In this document: positions 43,101 through 52,884 of the stretch, piece after piece
How positions within the stretch are numbered: the first letter of the stretch is position 1
How the letters are laid out: each line of letters starts with the position of its first letter
Assembly (NCBI GenBank): GCA_024195265.1
Contig: JAJLRJ010000004.1
Location: 1,311,125 to 1,375,124, forward strand
Reading direction: 5' to 3'
DNA length: 64,000 nt
Source: Dendrophyllia cribrosa
Taxonomy: Eukaryota; Cnidaria; Anthozoa; Scleractinia; Dendrophylliidae
Notes under the pieces: generated by a model
The model's input: the letters and a program-made list of their open reading frames with translations, nothing else
The model's database searches: none
What the model was told of the DNA's origin: nothing
Position numbers and translations under genes: made by a program

Positions 43101-43233
43101 ATGGTAAATGTAGTTCATGTGTAGTTTTATTCCACGATTATTTAAGTTCCAGTAAAAAATAACAAAATATATGCATACCTTCGTTAACGCTAAAATAATC
43201 GAAAGATATCCATAACGTCAAAATTAGAAACAT
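36698..43233 (-). CDS. Gene C: secreted PAN-EGF-C-type lectin protein, complete
   Basis: Six-exon minus-strand gene: signal peptide 43233-43179, PAN/apple 42007-41742, EGF 39597-39483, linker 1 38885-38844, linker 2 38209-38159, C-type lectin 37110-36698. Phases match throughout (1, 0, 1, 1, 1) and the donors and acceptors are GT...AG. The product, about 300 residues, has a secretion signal and no membrane segment and ends YICEK, so it should be a secreted lectin. PAN and EGF modules probably mediate protein contacts; the linker is Ser/Thr/Pro-rich and likely O-glycosylated. A role in microbe or symbiont recognition is inference from domain content. The intron between PAN and EGF holds the 46-unit minisatellite and a non-LTR fragment. 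Confidence 0.82.
37321..37365 (-). ncRNA. Degenerate hammerhead-like motif
   Basis: Minus strand reads CACACTGATAAAGAGCTATG followed by CCCGAAACGTTTGC. It is the paralogous site to 51495-51538 with a damaged CUGAUGA core (CUGAUAA) and a weaker stem II. Confidence 0.4.
37395..37850. repeat. Dispersed repeat GGGTACTCCCATATATGAGC family
   Basis: Interspersed repeat in the intron between linker 2 and the lectin exon, with GGGTACTCCCATATATGAGC, TATAGGTATGTGCCGCTGTG and GAATAGGATATCATTTTCC. I associate this family with coral genomes. A second copy is at 51590-52060 in gene D. Confidence 0.7.
38159..38209 (-). CDS. Gene C linker exon 2 (Ser/Thr-rich)
   Basis: 51-nt phase 1-1 exon between CTTCTACAG and GTAAGT. 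It encodes [16 protein letters not shown], an O-glycosylation-type linker that joins directly to PSPTSWPTC of the lectin exon. Confidence 0.8.
38844..38885 (-). CDS. Gene C linker exon 1
   Basis: 42-nt phase 1-1 exon between TTTCTACAG and GTAAGT, encoding [13 protein letters not shown], a Pro/Thr-rich linker. It is too short to detect by ORF length; the phase and splice sites support it, and the same exon is found in gene D. Confidence 0.78.
39080..39125 (+). repeat. Interstitial telomere-like array in gene C intron
   Basis: About five perfect TTAGGG units preceded by GGTTATGGTTAT variants, within the intron between EGF and linker 1. The same array stands at 54023-54069. Confidence 0.95.
39363..39425 (-). 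mobile_element. Short non-LTR retrotransposon 3' end with (ATG)n tail
   Basis: On the minus strand GTATTCACCTCGTTTTTAAA is followed by TAAAGATGATGATGATGATG, a 3' UTR ending in AATAAA and a trinucleotide tail, like the larger fragments at 40960, 52687 and 58110. The poly-Asp ORFs here come from the tail. The same fragment lies at 54307-54369. Confidence 0.55.
39483..39597 (-). CDS. Gene C EGF exon
   Basis: 115 nt, phase 0 in and 1 out. Encodes [38 protein letters not shown], a six-cysteine EGF domain without the calcium-binding signature. Acceptor TTCATTAACAG, donor GTAAAC. Confidence 0.88.
39649..40662 (+). repeat. 22-bp minisatellite, about 46 units
   Basis: Unit ATACGACATATCTATACCAA plus AT. 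The main variant has ACATGTC for ACATATC; a few units have ACACC, a G substitution or one extra base. Because 22 is not a multiple of 3 and the unit has no stop in any plus frame, all three frames stay open and give long ORFs (up to 357 codons) with the same 22-residue period. These are not genes. The array lies in the PAN-EGF intron of gene C; gene D has a single unit at 54591-54612. Confidence 0.97.
40960..41245 (-). mobile_element. CR1-like non-LTR 3' fragment with (TATC)n tail
   Basis: Minus strand begins GGAGCTCAGTTGTGGAACAA (the LWNNLP region of the reverse-transcriptase C-terminus), runs through a 3' UTR with CCGTGTATAAATAAAGTGAT and ends in a (CTAT)n tail. It belongs to the family of the fragment at 46737-47275. 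A CCCGCCCC-rich pyrimidine stretch precedes it at 40800-40945. Gene D lacks this block. Confidence 0.8.
41742..42007 (-). CDS. Gene C PAN/apple exon
   Basis: 266 nt, phase 1 in and 0 out, donor GTATGA. Encodes [59 protein letters not shown] and PGYIYRYTK. The acceptor here is TGTAAAG rather than the TGTACAG of gene D. Confidence 0.85.
43179..43233 (-). CDS. Gene C signal-peptide exon
   Basis: [18 protein letters not shown] plus one base, then donor GTATGC. Start chosen because the hydrophobic stretch begins at this ATG and the exon ends in phase 1, as the PAN exon requires. Confidence 0.8.
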
Positions 43234-43634
43234 TTTCGTCGTTATAGTCCAGCAGAAGAGACGCCTTTTCAAGGATTTAGCTATCCAACTATCATTTTAC
43301 TCTCTTACTCTCTCGCACTACCAAAACTTTCCCACCAAAAATCTTGCATCTGGCGCTTCAATAGCTTTACTCTTAAGTGGACTAATTGTGTGTACACACA
43401 AAAAAATATCAATCAAACAAAACAAAATCAATCGATAACGTTATAACGTTGGCCTCCTAGTTGGGGACATTAACAGAAGCTTTGAAAAAAAAAAACAACA
43501 AATGTTACTAAAGAAGCATAACAAAAGTTAATGAATATTGAAAATATTTCAACAGAGGCGGTGGGGTGTTTTGAAACGTGGGGGGGGGGGGGGGGGGGAG
43601 GGGGCTCATCGTACACCAAGCCAAGCGTATACCC

Positions 43635-43862
43635 CTACTCAAACTTTCCAAAATGTCCTACGCATAGTTCGTTAGCACAAGCAAACATCTTTGCAATCTT
43701 AACAGTGTCCAGTGTGTCCATTATCGATTTGTGACAATGCATAAGTAGGTAGTTGCTTAGACGATCCTGCTTCATGGTGCTTCTTAGGTAGTTCTTGAGT
43801 CGTCGGAGGGCAGAAAATAGACGCTCTGAAGTCTCCGATGCCACAGGTAATGTCAAATACAA
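43635..43862 (-). pseudogene. hAT transposase C-terminal relic, copy 2
   Basis: Paralogous to 33623-33840: TSERLFSALRRLKNYLRSTM then DRLSNYLLMHCHKSIMDTLD. Flanked by a G tract (43579-43602) on one side and a C tract (43881-43908) on the other. Confidence 0.85.
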
Positions 43863-43875
43863 CCTTTATGCTGCG

Positions 43876-43880
<5 letters not shown>

Positions 43881-43908
<28 letters not shown>
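43881..43908. repeat. Poly-C tract (28 C)
   Basis: Uninterrupted run of C followed by AAATGTTCGTTTGGGTGGGG. The segment 43870-44490 has no counterpart in gene B's flank, so it is an insertion in this copy or a loss in the other. Confidence 0.9.
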
Positions 43909-43911
<3 letters not shown>

Positions 43912-44810
43912 ATGTTCGTTTGGGTGGGGGGCTACAGCCCTCACTGCCACCCCCGCTGCGCCGCCTATGTTCAATCACATCCTCTTTTTGTTTGCAAAAT
44001 GACGAGCTCATTATATCATTTAACTAGGATTCTTGTTTTTCACCGTATACCAGCCAGTATCTTTTAGCAATGTTTAATATTTTTGCTTTGTGAAATAAGA
44101 AAAAAAGCACCATGTGAGCAAAAACCTTAATTTATGCACAACAGGATAAGTTTTTGAAAACGTTAAGCAAAACAAGCGTTTTGTTTTGGGAAGCGCTTCA
44201 AACTGTATGGGCTGCAGAATAGGAATCAATTATTCAGCCAACCAGTCGAAGGACAGCGGTTATTTCTCTAACGTTTCGGCCTTTATTCTCTGTTTCTATG
44301 TATTCTTTGTATCCTATCATAAATGTCAAAAAATTCATAAATGGCAGGTGTGTTGCCATGTGCCACAATACATATATTCATAGTTTTAAGTAATTCTCTT
44401 TTCAGATCTTTCTAACACTATTTAGCCGGTGGGAGAAGCACGATCGCGAATGCAAGTTGAATATTTCATCGAGTCAAGTCTTGATTCTGCAGCGATGAGA
44501 AAAGAATCCTTACTTTGCTGGAGCCATAATAACTGCTTAACATGGCAAACATTAAAGATTAATAAGAAATTCCCAGGCTTATCTAAATGCCGGAATCCAA
44601 AAGTGTATAGAATTTGCACATAACTACCAGCATGTCATTTGAACCTTCTACCACGAGCAGACACGTAACGCAATATTGCAGTAGCTTATGTTTTTTATAA
44701 ACTTGGTTCGATATATATTATAATTGCTGACTTGAAACGCAAAGAAAAAATACATGACTTTTACAATGTCCAGTTCGGAAAAAAAGGAAAGAAATAAGAA
44801 AAAAATATAC

Positions 44811-44876
44811 CCGCCAGGATTCGCACCCGTTTCATTTGTCTGGAAGAGCAACGCTTCGCCACTTGAGCTACAGCGG
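44811..44876 (-). ncRNA. tRNA-derived repeat (SINE-like)
   Basis: Minus strand has box A-like TAGCTCAAGTGGCGAAGC and box B-like GGTGCGAATCC with a following CTGGCGG. Related copy at 50555-50622. The middle is unlike a functional anticodon arm. Confidence 0.5.
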
Positions 44877-45237
44877 AGTACCTGTTTGTGATGGATAATT
44901 TTTTTTTATTTTAGGATTAATTTTAACGACGCGTGTCTCTGTTAAAAATCCGTTTTTATTCTGCAACTTTTCTTTAATGTTCTATCAAAGAACCCCAAAT
45001 GCAAAACATCGGAGCTGCGCTTTCAAAATGTCCCCTTTTTCGGTAGTAGACCGCTATTCTCGACACTATATATCTTTGCATTTGCGGATGCCACGAAAGC
45101 CTTTTGCACTGGCAAATGGGATTGCACAAGAAAAATTTACAGCTAATGGAGTGAGTGAGTGAAATTCGGATATTTGCCACCGTCTGCGATAACCCGTTCA
45201 TTATGCCTTCACGCATTAAAAATGTTGAAATAGTGGA

Positions 45238-45817
45238 TTACTTTTCACAGATATAACCTTAGCCTGGCATATCCCAGCACACTGCATCGCGCCACTGATC
45301 GTCGTGAATTTTGTTGAAAAATGTCCCATTTCGAATTCCTGCTCAGTGCTGATCAGTGTGATTACTTGGCTGTCCAATTGCCCAGTTTGTAAAACCAAAC
45401 CCAGCTCCGTTAGCCCATATCCAGACACCTTCATTAACAGAATCGGAAAGTCCAATCAAGTAATCCACTTCGCCAGTGAGAAATTGTGATCTGATGAAGT
45501 TGCGAGTTTCGTCAGAAGAGTCGATCTTTACCAGTAGGACACCGTGTTGATTCGCACAAAACGCTTTCGCGTTTTCCCAGGTCTGCGGATCCGCTGAGAA
45601 AATTTCATAACAAGATCCTTGAAAAAATGTTTCAGAAATGAAACCTTTACGTGGAATTCTGTAAAAATGCCATGTGTTTATGTCGACATAAAAATGCTGT
45701 TGTTGTTTATGTCGATGTCGTTGTTGATTTATGTTCACTTTTGAAATTAATAGTTAGTTTACTTACGTGATGTGCTGGACTGTTTTGAAACCGTCGGTGT
45801 TGCAATTGATGGTTACA
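45238..45817 (-). pseudogene. Pseudogene E: linker exon and C-type lectin exon with stops
   Basis: Array member reduced to linker exon 2 (45817-45767) and a lectin exon (about 45630-45238). Three in-frame stop codons are visible: TAA in the linker exon (TGTAACC where genes C and D have TGTTACT/C), TGA at the cysteine codon of QHCAGI, and TAA just before GYICEK. The lectin exon has also lost its splice acceptor: intron sequence (AACCTTTACGTGGAATTCTG, as in 38045 and 52308) is joined straight to TTTCAAGGATCTTG. No signal, PAN or EGF exon lies upstream. The remaining domain still shows [19 protein letters not shown] and GVWIWANGAG. Confidence 0.9.
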
Positions 45818-45869
45818 CTGTAGAAATAACAAAAGAGTAATTACACGTGGCGCAGCCGACGAGTTATGT

Positions 45870-46245
45870 TTTGCCCTTTGGGTTTTTTTTATTTTTCCGT
45901 TTCATTAGAACATGCAAAATTAGGCATGCATATTTTAGATTCACTCTTCTGATTGGTTGACACGCGACCACATGATCTCGCTCTTTATTTCAAAATGGCG
46001 ACAAAATCTCTCCGTGTGTTGACTTGAGAAGCAGAAGGAAGAATTACATAACAGGGTAAAAGTTTTTAAGAAAATGCAAGGCTTTCATGGATGGATAGGA
46101 CCGTTTGACTGATATTGCGTTCGCCGCTTATTGTTGTGGGATGATTTTTCGTTCCGGCAAGTTTTGTGTCTTAATATATAACTTGCCATTTGCTTAGCAG
46201 TCAAGATTTCAAGTGTCGGCTACTGAATACAGTGAATATAGTGCT
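45870..46245. repeat. Lectin-intron repeat copy, truncated
   Basis: Matches 38285-38640 and parts of 7480-7850 (AAAATCTCTCCGTGTGTTGA, CATGGATGGATAGGACCGTT), then changes abruptly near 46245 into the module shared with 34282. Confidence 0.7.
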
Positions 46246-46736
46246 CTTATCTTTGACAAGTTTTCTATGTAGCCAGCAATACAATTGTACAGCGGACGAA
46301 GAAAATACAACGCCATTTTATTCGCTGACCATGGCTTACATCGACTTGCATGTATTTAAGGGAGAAACGGCATGGCAAGATCAATACTAGGAACTTCATC
46401 TCTTATGAGCTCAAGATCCTCTTCGAAGTCAGTCTTTTTTTGTTTCTATTTCTATATGATCATACCAAAAAATTGCCCTTTGAAAGGAGACATTTCCTCC
46501 GGGCGTGCGCGTTACTAAAATGAACTATTGTCCATGCGCATTTGCGCTCGAACGGCCTGGGCGCTAGTCCGCGCAAGTCTCCAATAGAAGCTAAAATGGG
46601 CTCAGTCGAAGCACATTGCACTGAAAAAATGGCAAAATGACGGGGTTTTTTTTTCGCTCCAACTAGATCATATTTACCACCAAAATGTTCACTAGATCCT
46701 AGTCTCTTCAAAACCGAGTGTGGATGTTGACATTAC

Positions 46737-47275
46737 GTCTACATTACGTCTACGTCTACTTTGATTATTGCAGTGTGGTGTGGGGAAACTGTAACAAGGG
46801 CCTTTCTGAAAAGCTTCAAACGCTTCAAAATCGCGCAGCCCGCATTTTAATGTCTGCTAGCTACGATAGTAATTTGGATGATGTGTTCCAGGCATTTTAG
46901 GGTGGCGTAAACTCTGTCATCAAAGATTAGAAAAGAAATATATCATGATGTATAAGACCTTACATGGGATGACACCAGAATATCTACGATCAAGATTTGT
47001 TTATCGCGACGCGAATGCTTATCTTCCACAACCTCGCATTGATTATCTGAAAAGAAGTTTTTCATACAGTGGAGCTCAGTTGTGGAACAACTTACCCACA
47101 GAATTAAGACTGGCGTCTTCCTTAAGCGAATTTAAGACAAAACTAAGTCGCCATGGTTTAATATTTTTGAACACGGCCTCCATGAAAAAGCATTTTAGCT
47201 CAGCTTTAGAACAGGTCTACCCCAAGTACGTGCCTGAGAGATTTTGCTTTTAAATCAAAATAAAGATATAACAGT
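46737..47275 (+). pseudogene. Non-LTR (CR1/Jockey-like) reverse transcriptase C-terminal fragment
   Basis: The plus strand encodes CSVVWGNCNKGLSEKLQTLQ, NRAARILMSASYDSNLD, then after a frame break MMYKTLHGMTPEYL and [20 protein letters not shown]. This is the conserved C-terminal region of CR1/Jockey-clade ORF2, after the polymerase core. It is 5' truncated and frameshifted near 46895-46945. Confidence 0.87.
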
Positions 47276-48365
47276 GTGCAAGATCAGTAGTAGCCGCTGA
47301 AATTAGTCGCTGCAGTTAATGATCTGTGAGCGCATGTCTGCGGTTAGCATAACTTGCGAGATTTTGTTCTTCATCACGGCTAAACGAGTCTATAAAGATC
47401 GAAGTCTTATGCGATAGTCATGGTCTATATTGGAATAGTGGCATCTTGCAATTGTTGTTAGCTCTTCAGAGTTTATTCTGCGTTTAATTAAGTTAATGGG
47501 GTTAGTTTCTAGAGAAACTGTGGTGCTGCGTCGGTGGGGGGATGAAACACGAGAATTTAGTTTTATCGACTGAGTCGATAAGGTAAATTGACCACCGTAA
47601 AAAGATTCAAATAGCTGACGTTTCGAGCGCTAGCCCTTCGTCGGAGCGAATCAAGGAATTGTGGGTAGTGTGTGGTTTTATATAGTAAGCGGTGGAGCTA
47701 CGCTATTGGTAGAAATTTGGTGACGTGAAAAACAAATGTAGATTAGTTTAATTAAGTTTAATTAAGTTAATTAATTAAGTTTAATTAAGTTGACGTGTTT
47801 CCGAAACAACCTTTACCTCCATTGTCAGACGTAAGGCGTTATTGCATCCGGTTTAAAGTATTTGAATCTCCAGCTGTTTTGTAATTCTCACGGATGCAAG
47901 TGGTTCTATTGTTGGATGACTCAAGACGTTGCAAACGCGACAAAATCATCTACCGATGTACGCAAAAATTTCACCGGAGTTTCCAAAACTCCGGTGAATG
48001 ATCTAGCCTTTTCGTTCACAGTAGAAGACAAACAGTCGAAAGCCGCTATGAGTTTTCAAAAACATGTCAGCTGTCATATTATAAATGGTTAAAACCGGTT
48101 TGGTGAGATATCCGATCCACAAGTCGCATGGAAATGAGGTTGTGTACTCGAGTGCCCAGAAGTTTTAATTTCGGCGCGTTGCGCCTCGTTCTCGCGGCTT
48201 CGCCGCTCAAACTCGCCGTTTCCACTAAAAAATAAAAACCTCTAGCACCCAGGGTATATGACAAGTTGCTTTGCTCAAAAGCTAGCATGCCAGCTTTTGA
48301 AGTGCACTGGCTTGACAAGGAAAATCATGACAAGTTTCTATTTACACACGAGCAAGTAAAACTTG
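47276..48365. other. Mixed repeats without a gene
   Basis: Holds AGTTTAATTAAGTT direct repeats (47745-47790), a hammerhead-like segment (47611-47652) and, from 48230, the repeat shared with 35325. The ORF at 47862-48092 is not recognisable. Confidence 0.5.
47611..47652 (-). ncRNA. Hammerhead-like motif with a mutated core
   Basis: Minus strand: GCTCCGACGAAGGGCTAGCG then CTCGAAACGTCAGCTATTTG. This matches a type I hammerhead layout of Penelope-like elements (C-U-G-A-C-G-A, stem II, GAAAC, GUC; stem I GCU/AGC), but the U of CUGACGA is C, so it should be inactive. Confidence 0.5.
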
Positions 48366-48575
48366 ATCATTTTAGTAGCATCACGGTAACTAGTTTTATA
48401 ATGTATAGTTTTGTAATAGTTTTATAATAGTAATTTTATAATGTATATAGTCTAGTATATTTTTAGCATTTTATTTTGTAGCATTTTATTGTATTTCTTT
48501 TATTATGCTCGAATACATTAGCAGATGTTTGCTTCTCAAAATTTTCGAGTTGAAATAAAGTATATGTATGTATAT
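48366..48575 (+). mobile_element. Short non-LTR 3' end with 10-bp target duplication
   Basis: About 200 bp ending GTTGAAATAAAGTATATGTA and a (TATG)n-like tail, flanked by GTAAAACTTG on both sides. The related copy at 35391 lacks this insert. Confidence 0.75.
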
Positions 48576-48959
48576 ATGTAAAACTTGTTATAGAAACCTT
48601 GCTCGTCTGTAACGTGCTTTAGGACCCTCCCCTCTCCTGGGTGTTTCGTTCCATACTCATCGCCCCTTGCGTCCAACTATCCACCCTCCCCTCCCTAGCT
48701 AACTATGTGAAAAGTTGTTATCGTTGTTCTGACTGTGTGAATAGCACATTTTCTGTTGTTGTTTATTTAAGTACTTTTCACGCTCGCAGGTTTTCGTGAG
48801 AAAAAAATAAGCGCGCACCCTTTAACTACCAAAAGTAAATAAGCGCCCCTGGTGCTAAATCGTATCATTACGGCAGCTTCCTTTCAGGTTAGAAAAGTGA
48901 CTAATAAACCTTGATTCAAGGTTAAAGGAAACGAAAAGTATCATAAAGCTAATATACAT

Positions 48960-49950
48960 GTAGCAGCAAGACTCAGCTCATTTTTATTTCAGTAATGTAA
49001 ACAATAAATGTACATTGTTACAGATTATTTTATTTTAATAAATCTGGTGCAGGAATTTTATAGAACTAGTTATATTCGAGCTTATAAGTGTGGAAAAATG
49101 ATAACTAACAGGGCGCTATATTCTATGCGTTATGTGTCTCATTAGTCAGTTATTACCTATTATCCAACAGAAATCCGTGCTTGTGAATAATTATTAATCA
49201 ACGATAATATGACGTCACAGAAATCAAATTTGTGAAAATTATGGGATGATAAGATATTCGAAAAGAGCATGACGAAAAATACCTGCTTGTCAAAACTCAT
49301 CATCCTATTCCCTCAGTTTACAAACGTTTGGAACTGAGGCAAAATAAGAAGGGTTTGTACCATGGAGCATTAAAGTGCCAATGTCTCATCCCCAAACTGC
49401 AATAGGATGCTGGTTTTTACAAGCAGGCATCTTTTCGTCATGCTCTTTCCGAATATCTCATCAAGTCCCATAATTTCACAGTTTTAAGTTTTTGTGACGT
49501 CACAGTTTGGTACTTTATTACTTTATTAGTTCAACAAACTCACTGATGAAGGAGGTAGCAGCCTCGAAACGTCTGAGAAACTCAATTTTAGCGCTATAAA
49601 TTTAAAAAAATTAAGTCTACTTTATTACGCACACAACAACAAGATTCCGTCGCGTAAATTGTGCGTCGTGCTTTTTGTCAGGCTTTCCGCACCGCAAACG
49701 TTCATTCTGCGCATGCTAACAACAATGCGCATAAGAAAAGTTGTTACAAAATTACAACAATACATGGCTTTAGTGTTACAAACACGTACAAAAAGGCCCT
49801 TAAATTAGCCACTAACCTTTTTATTGTTTTGAAATATCAAACTTTATGATTATTACAAGTACTGGAACTATCTTCAAGGTCTTTTTTTAATGCGCACTAA
49901 ATTACTATTTTATAGCAAATCACAAGTTAAGTTAAAGCCTGTTTTACTGT
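48960..49950. repeat. Lectin 3' flank module, copy 3 (diverged)
   Basis: Diverged relative of 2880-3728 and 35878-36680 with internal insertions near 49450-49640. It ends without a lectin exon; a second unit boundary lies at 50840. Confidence 0.65.
49534..49583 (+). ncRNA. Hammerhead ribozyme-like motif
   Basis: Core CUGAUGA at 49543-49549, stem II with AGG/CCU closing pairs, CGAAAC at 49565-49570, then GUC. The flanks CUCA and UGAG pair as a four-base stem I. Stem III is minimal, as reported for Penelope-like retroelement hammerheads. Intact core by inspection; cleavage is untested. Confidence 0.5.
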
Positions 49951-50554
49951 AGTATTGGCAACAAATCAAAGACTCCCGTTAGCCGATCCATGAATATGAA
50001 CTGCTCTACACATCGCTGGCTCACACTTGAGCGACTCTTCCTTACAATCAAAGGCTACAATGAGCCAACTCTTGAATGTGAAACGCTCTAAATGAAATAT
50101 TCTACACCAAATGTGCAGAGGCTACAAGTACGACCCGAGGGCAGTACTTCGGTGTCTATTTTGTGAATAGAAAATTAGTTCCGTAAAGGAGTATCAAAGG
50201 ATTTCGCGAATGCAAGTTGAATATTTCATCGAGTCAAGTCTCTAGTCTGCGATGGGAAAATAATTCTTACTTTGCTGGAGCCATAAATTGGAACGATATT
50301 ACAAATTAAGTTTGTGGCAAACATTTAAGATGAATAATAAATTCCTATGCTTTTCTAAATCTCGGAATCCGAAAGTGAATAGACTTTGCGTATAACTGCC
50401 AGCATGTCATTTGAACCTTCTACCGCGAGCTGACGCGTAACGCAATATTGCGGTAGCTTATGTTGTTTATAATGTTTTTTTTCTTTTAATTGACCGACTT
50501 CAAACGCAAAGAAAAGCAGTACATCACTTTTACAATTGTCCAATTGGAAAAAAG

Positions 50555-50622
50555 TCCCCGCCAGGATTCGAACCCCTTTTATTTGACTGGAAGAGCAACG
50601 TTTAGTCATTTCAGTTACAGGG
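50555..50622 (-). ncRNA. tRNA-derived repeat (SINE-like), copy 2
   Basis: Minus strand carries a perfect box B GGTTCGAATCC and a weak box A (TGTAACTGAAATGAC). Same family as 44811-44876, in the same place within the duplicated unit. Confidence 0.5.
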
Positions 50623-50876
50623 GATAAAACGAACTATAACTGCATCGGAGCAGCGCTTTCAAAATGTTCCCTTTTTCGGTGGTCGACTAGTATTCTTTAC
50701 ACTATATTCCTTTGCATTTGACACGAAAGCCTTGTGCACTGGTCAGCGGATTAATTACCAAGAAAAGTTTACAGCTGATGGAGTGAGTGAGTGTAAATTA
50801 CATATTTGCCACCGTCTGCGGTAATACGTTCATTAAGCTTCGCGTATTCTCGCGTTAAAAATATTGAAATAGTGGA

Positions 50877-51277
50877 TTACTTTTCACAGATATAACCCTT
50901 CATTTTCCAGCACACTGCATCGTGCCACTGAGCGTCATGAATTTTGTCGAAAAATGTCCCATGTCGTATTCCTGCGCAGTGCTGATCGGCGTGATTACTT
51001 GGCTGATTAATTGCCCAGTTTGTGAAACCCAACCCAGCTCCGTCAGTCCATATCCAGACACCTTCATGAATAGAATCGGAAAGTCCAATCCAGTAATCCA
51101 CATCGTCAGTGAGAAATTGTGATTTGATGAAGTTGTTTTCGTCAGCAGACTCAATCTTTACCAGTTGGGCGCCGTGTTTATTCGCACAAAACGCTTTCGC
51201 GTTTTCCCAGGTATCCGGATCCGCTGCGAAAAGTTCATAACAAGATCCTTGAAAACAGGGCCATGATGTTGGAGAAG
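50877..51277 (-). CDS. Gene D C-type lectin exon
   Basis: 401 nt after acceptor TTGTTCCTCTCAG. Encodes [63 protein letters not shown] and YICEK. Relative to gene C it lacks a threonine before the first cysteine and is shorter in the late loop ([10 protein letters not shown] for [12 protein letters not shown]). QPS replaces the classical QPD/EPN. Confidence 0.9.
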
Positions 51278-52786
51278 CTGAGAGGAACAAAAATAAAGAG
51301 AAACAAAGAAAACCTCATGGTAGACCGCAAGTAAGGAAATAAAAGTAAGGAAATGAACATCATAATACTTATATCAACGCTTTGTTTGCACAATGTGATA
51401 CTAGAATAACAGTGCCACAGTTACAAAGGCGCATCATTGCGGGTTGCTTCTTTAATGTCTGTAATTTTTAAATCTTGGTCATAGTGATTTAGATCACATG
51501 CAAACGTTTCGGGAATAGCCCTTCATCAGTGTGGTGACAGTTATACTTTACGTGTGATTTTAAGTAGTCGAATCTTAAAATTTAGCACGAGGGCGCCCAG
51601 AAAAATCACGGCGCGCGCACACGCAGTTCACAGGAAATGGAAAGTACGCCCGGAGACTCCCATATATGAACTATATAGGTATGTGTCGCTGTGAAGGGTA
51701 CGGTTTTCAGTTTAGTTCGGCAGTTTAGTCTGGGATATGGTATAGTTATCAGAGATTGTTGGTCTAGAATAGGGTATCATTTTCCGCGAAACTGATCAGT
51801 TGCGTAAGGAATTTAGTCCAGACAAGGTTTACTGGCAAATGGCATTTAAAAATCGGTACGGCGAGCAGTACGGCATTTTTACTGACCCCTGTTAACTAAT
51901 AACTGTGATAGTGAACGAGTTTCTGGAATATAGCGAGTCTGGAATAGGTCTAGGATAGGGAAGGGTTTTTCGGTGTTTAGTCTAGAATAGGGTTGCATAC
52001 AGCTAAAATGGTCTAGTGTAGGTTAAGGGTCTCAGGGTACACCCTCATTCACACGGGTAGACTGGGAGTGTTCTTTTGAACGCTTCTGAGATGTTCCCCG
52101 AAGCGTTCACGTAGGCGGCGACCAGTTTCTCCGATGTACAGAAGAGAGCAACGACAAAAAAAGAAACAGCTAGTACACTTTGTTTTCTGTTTTGCGGAAC
52201 CAAAAATGGGATGTGCTGCTTGTCTGTTTGTTTGCTTCTAGCTTACTTATTGCCGGAGGGTGATATTCTAGAATAGAAAGAATACGATGTTTCAAAAATG
52301 GAACCTTTAAGTGGAATTCTGTAATGCCGTGTGTTTGTTGTTGTTGTTGTTATTCTGTGTGTTGATGTTGTGGTTTTTTGTTTACTTTTGCATTAATAGT
52401 TAGTTTACTTAAGTGATGTGCTCGACTGTGTTGAAACCGTCGGTGTTGCAATTGATGGTAACACTGCAGAAATAACGAAAGTCAGATGAGTAATTACTCG
52501 TGTCGTAGCCGACGAGTCACTTTCTGCCTTTTGAGTTTTCTTATTTGTTTTTAAGTACATGCAAATTTATGCACACATATTTTAGATTCACTCTTCTGGT
52601 TGGTTGACACGCGACCTCATGATCTCGCTCTTGATTTCAAAATGGCGGCAAAATCTCTCCGTGTGTTGACTTGAGCTGCAGAAGGAATAGTAGTAGTAGT
52701 AGATCTTTATTTAAACTCGGTTAAAAATCTTCAGTTACACTAATAGTATTTTAATTACAATCGTTTATAAAAATTAAAATAACTAT

Positions 52787-52823
<37 letters not shown>

Positions 52824-52839
52824 TGTTTCAAGTGCGCGG

Positions 52840-52884
<45 letters not shown>

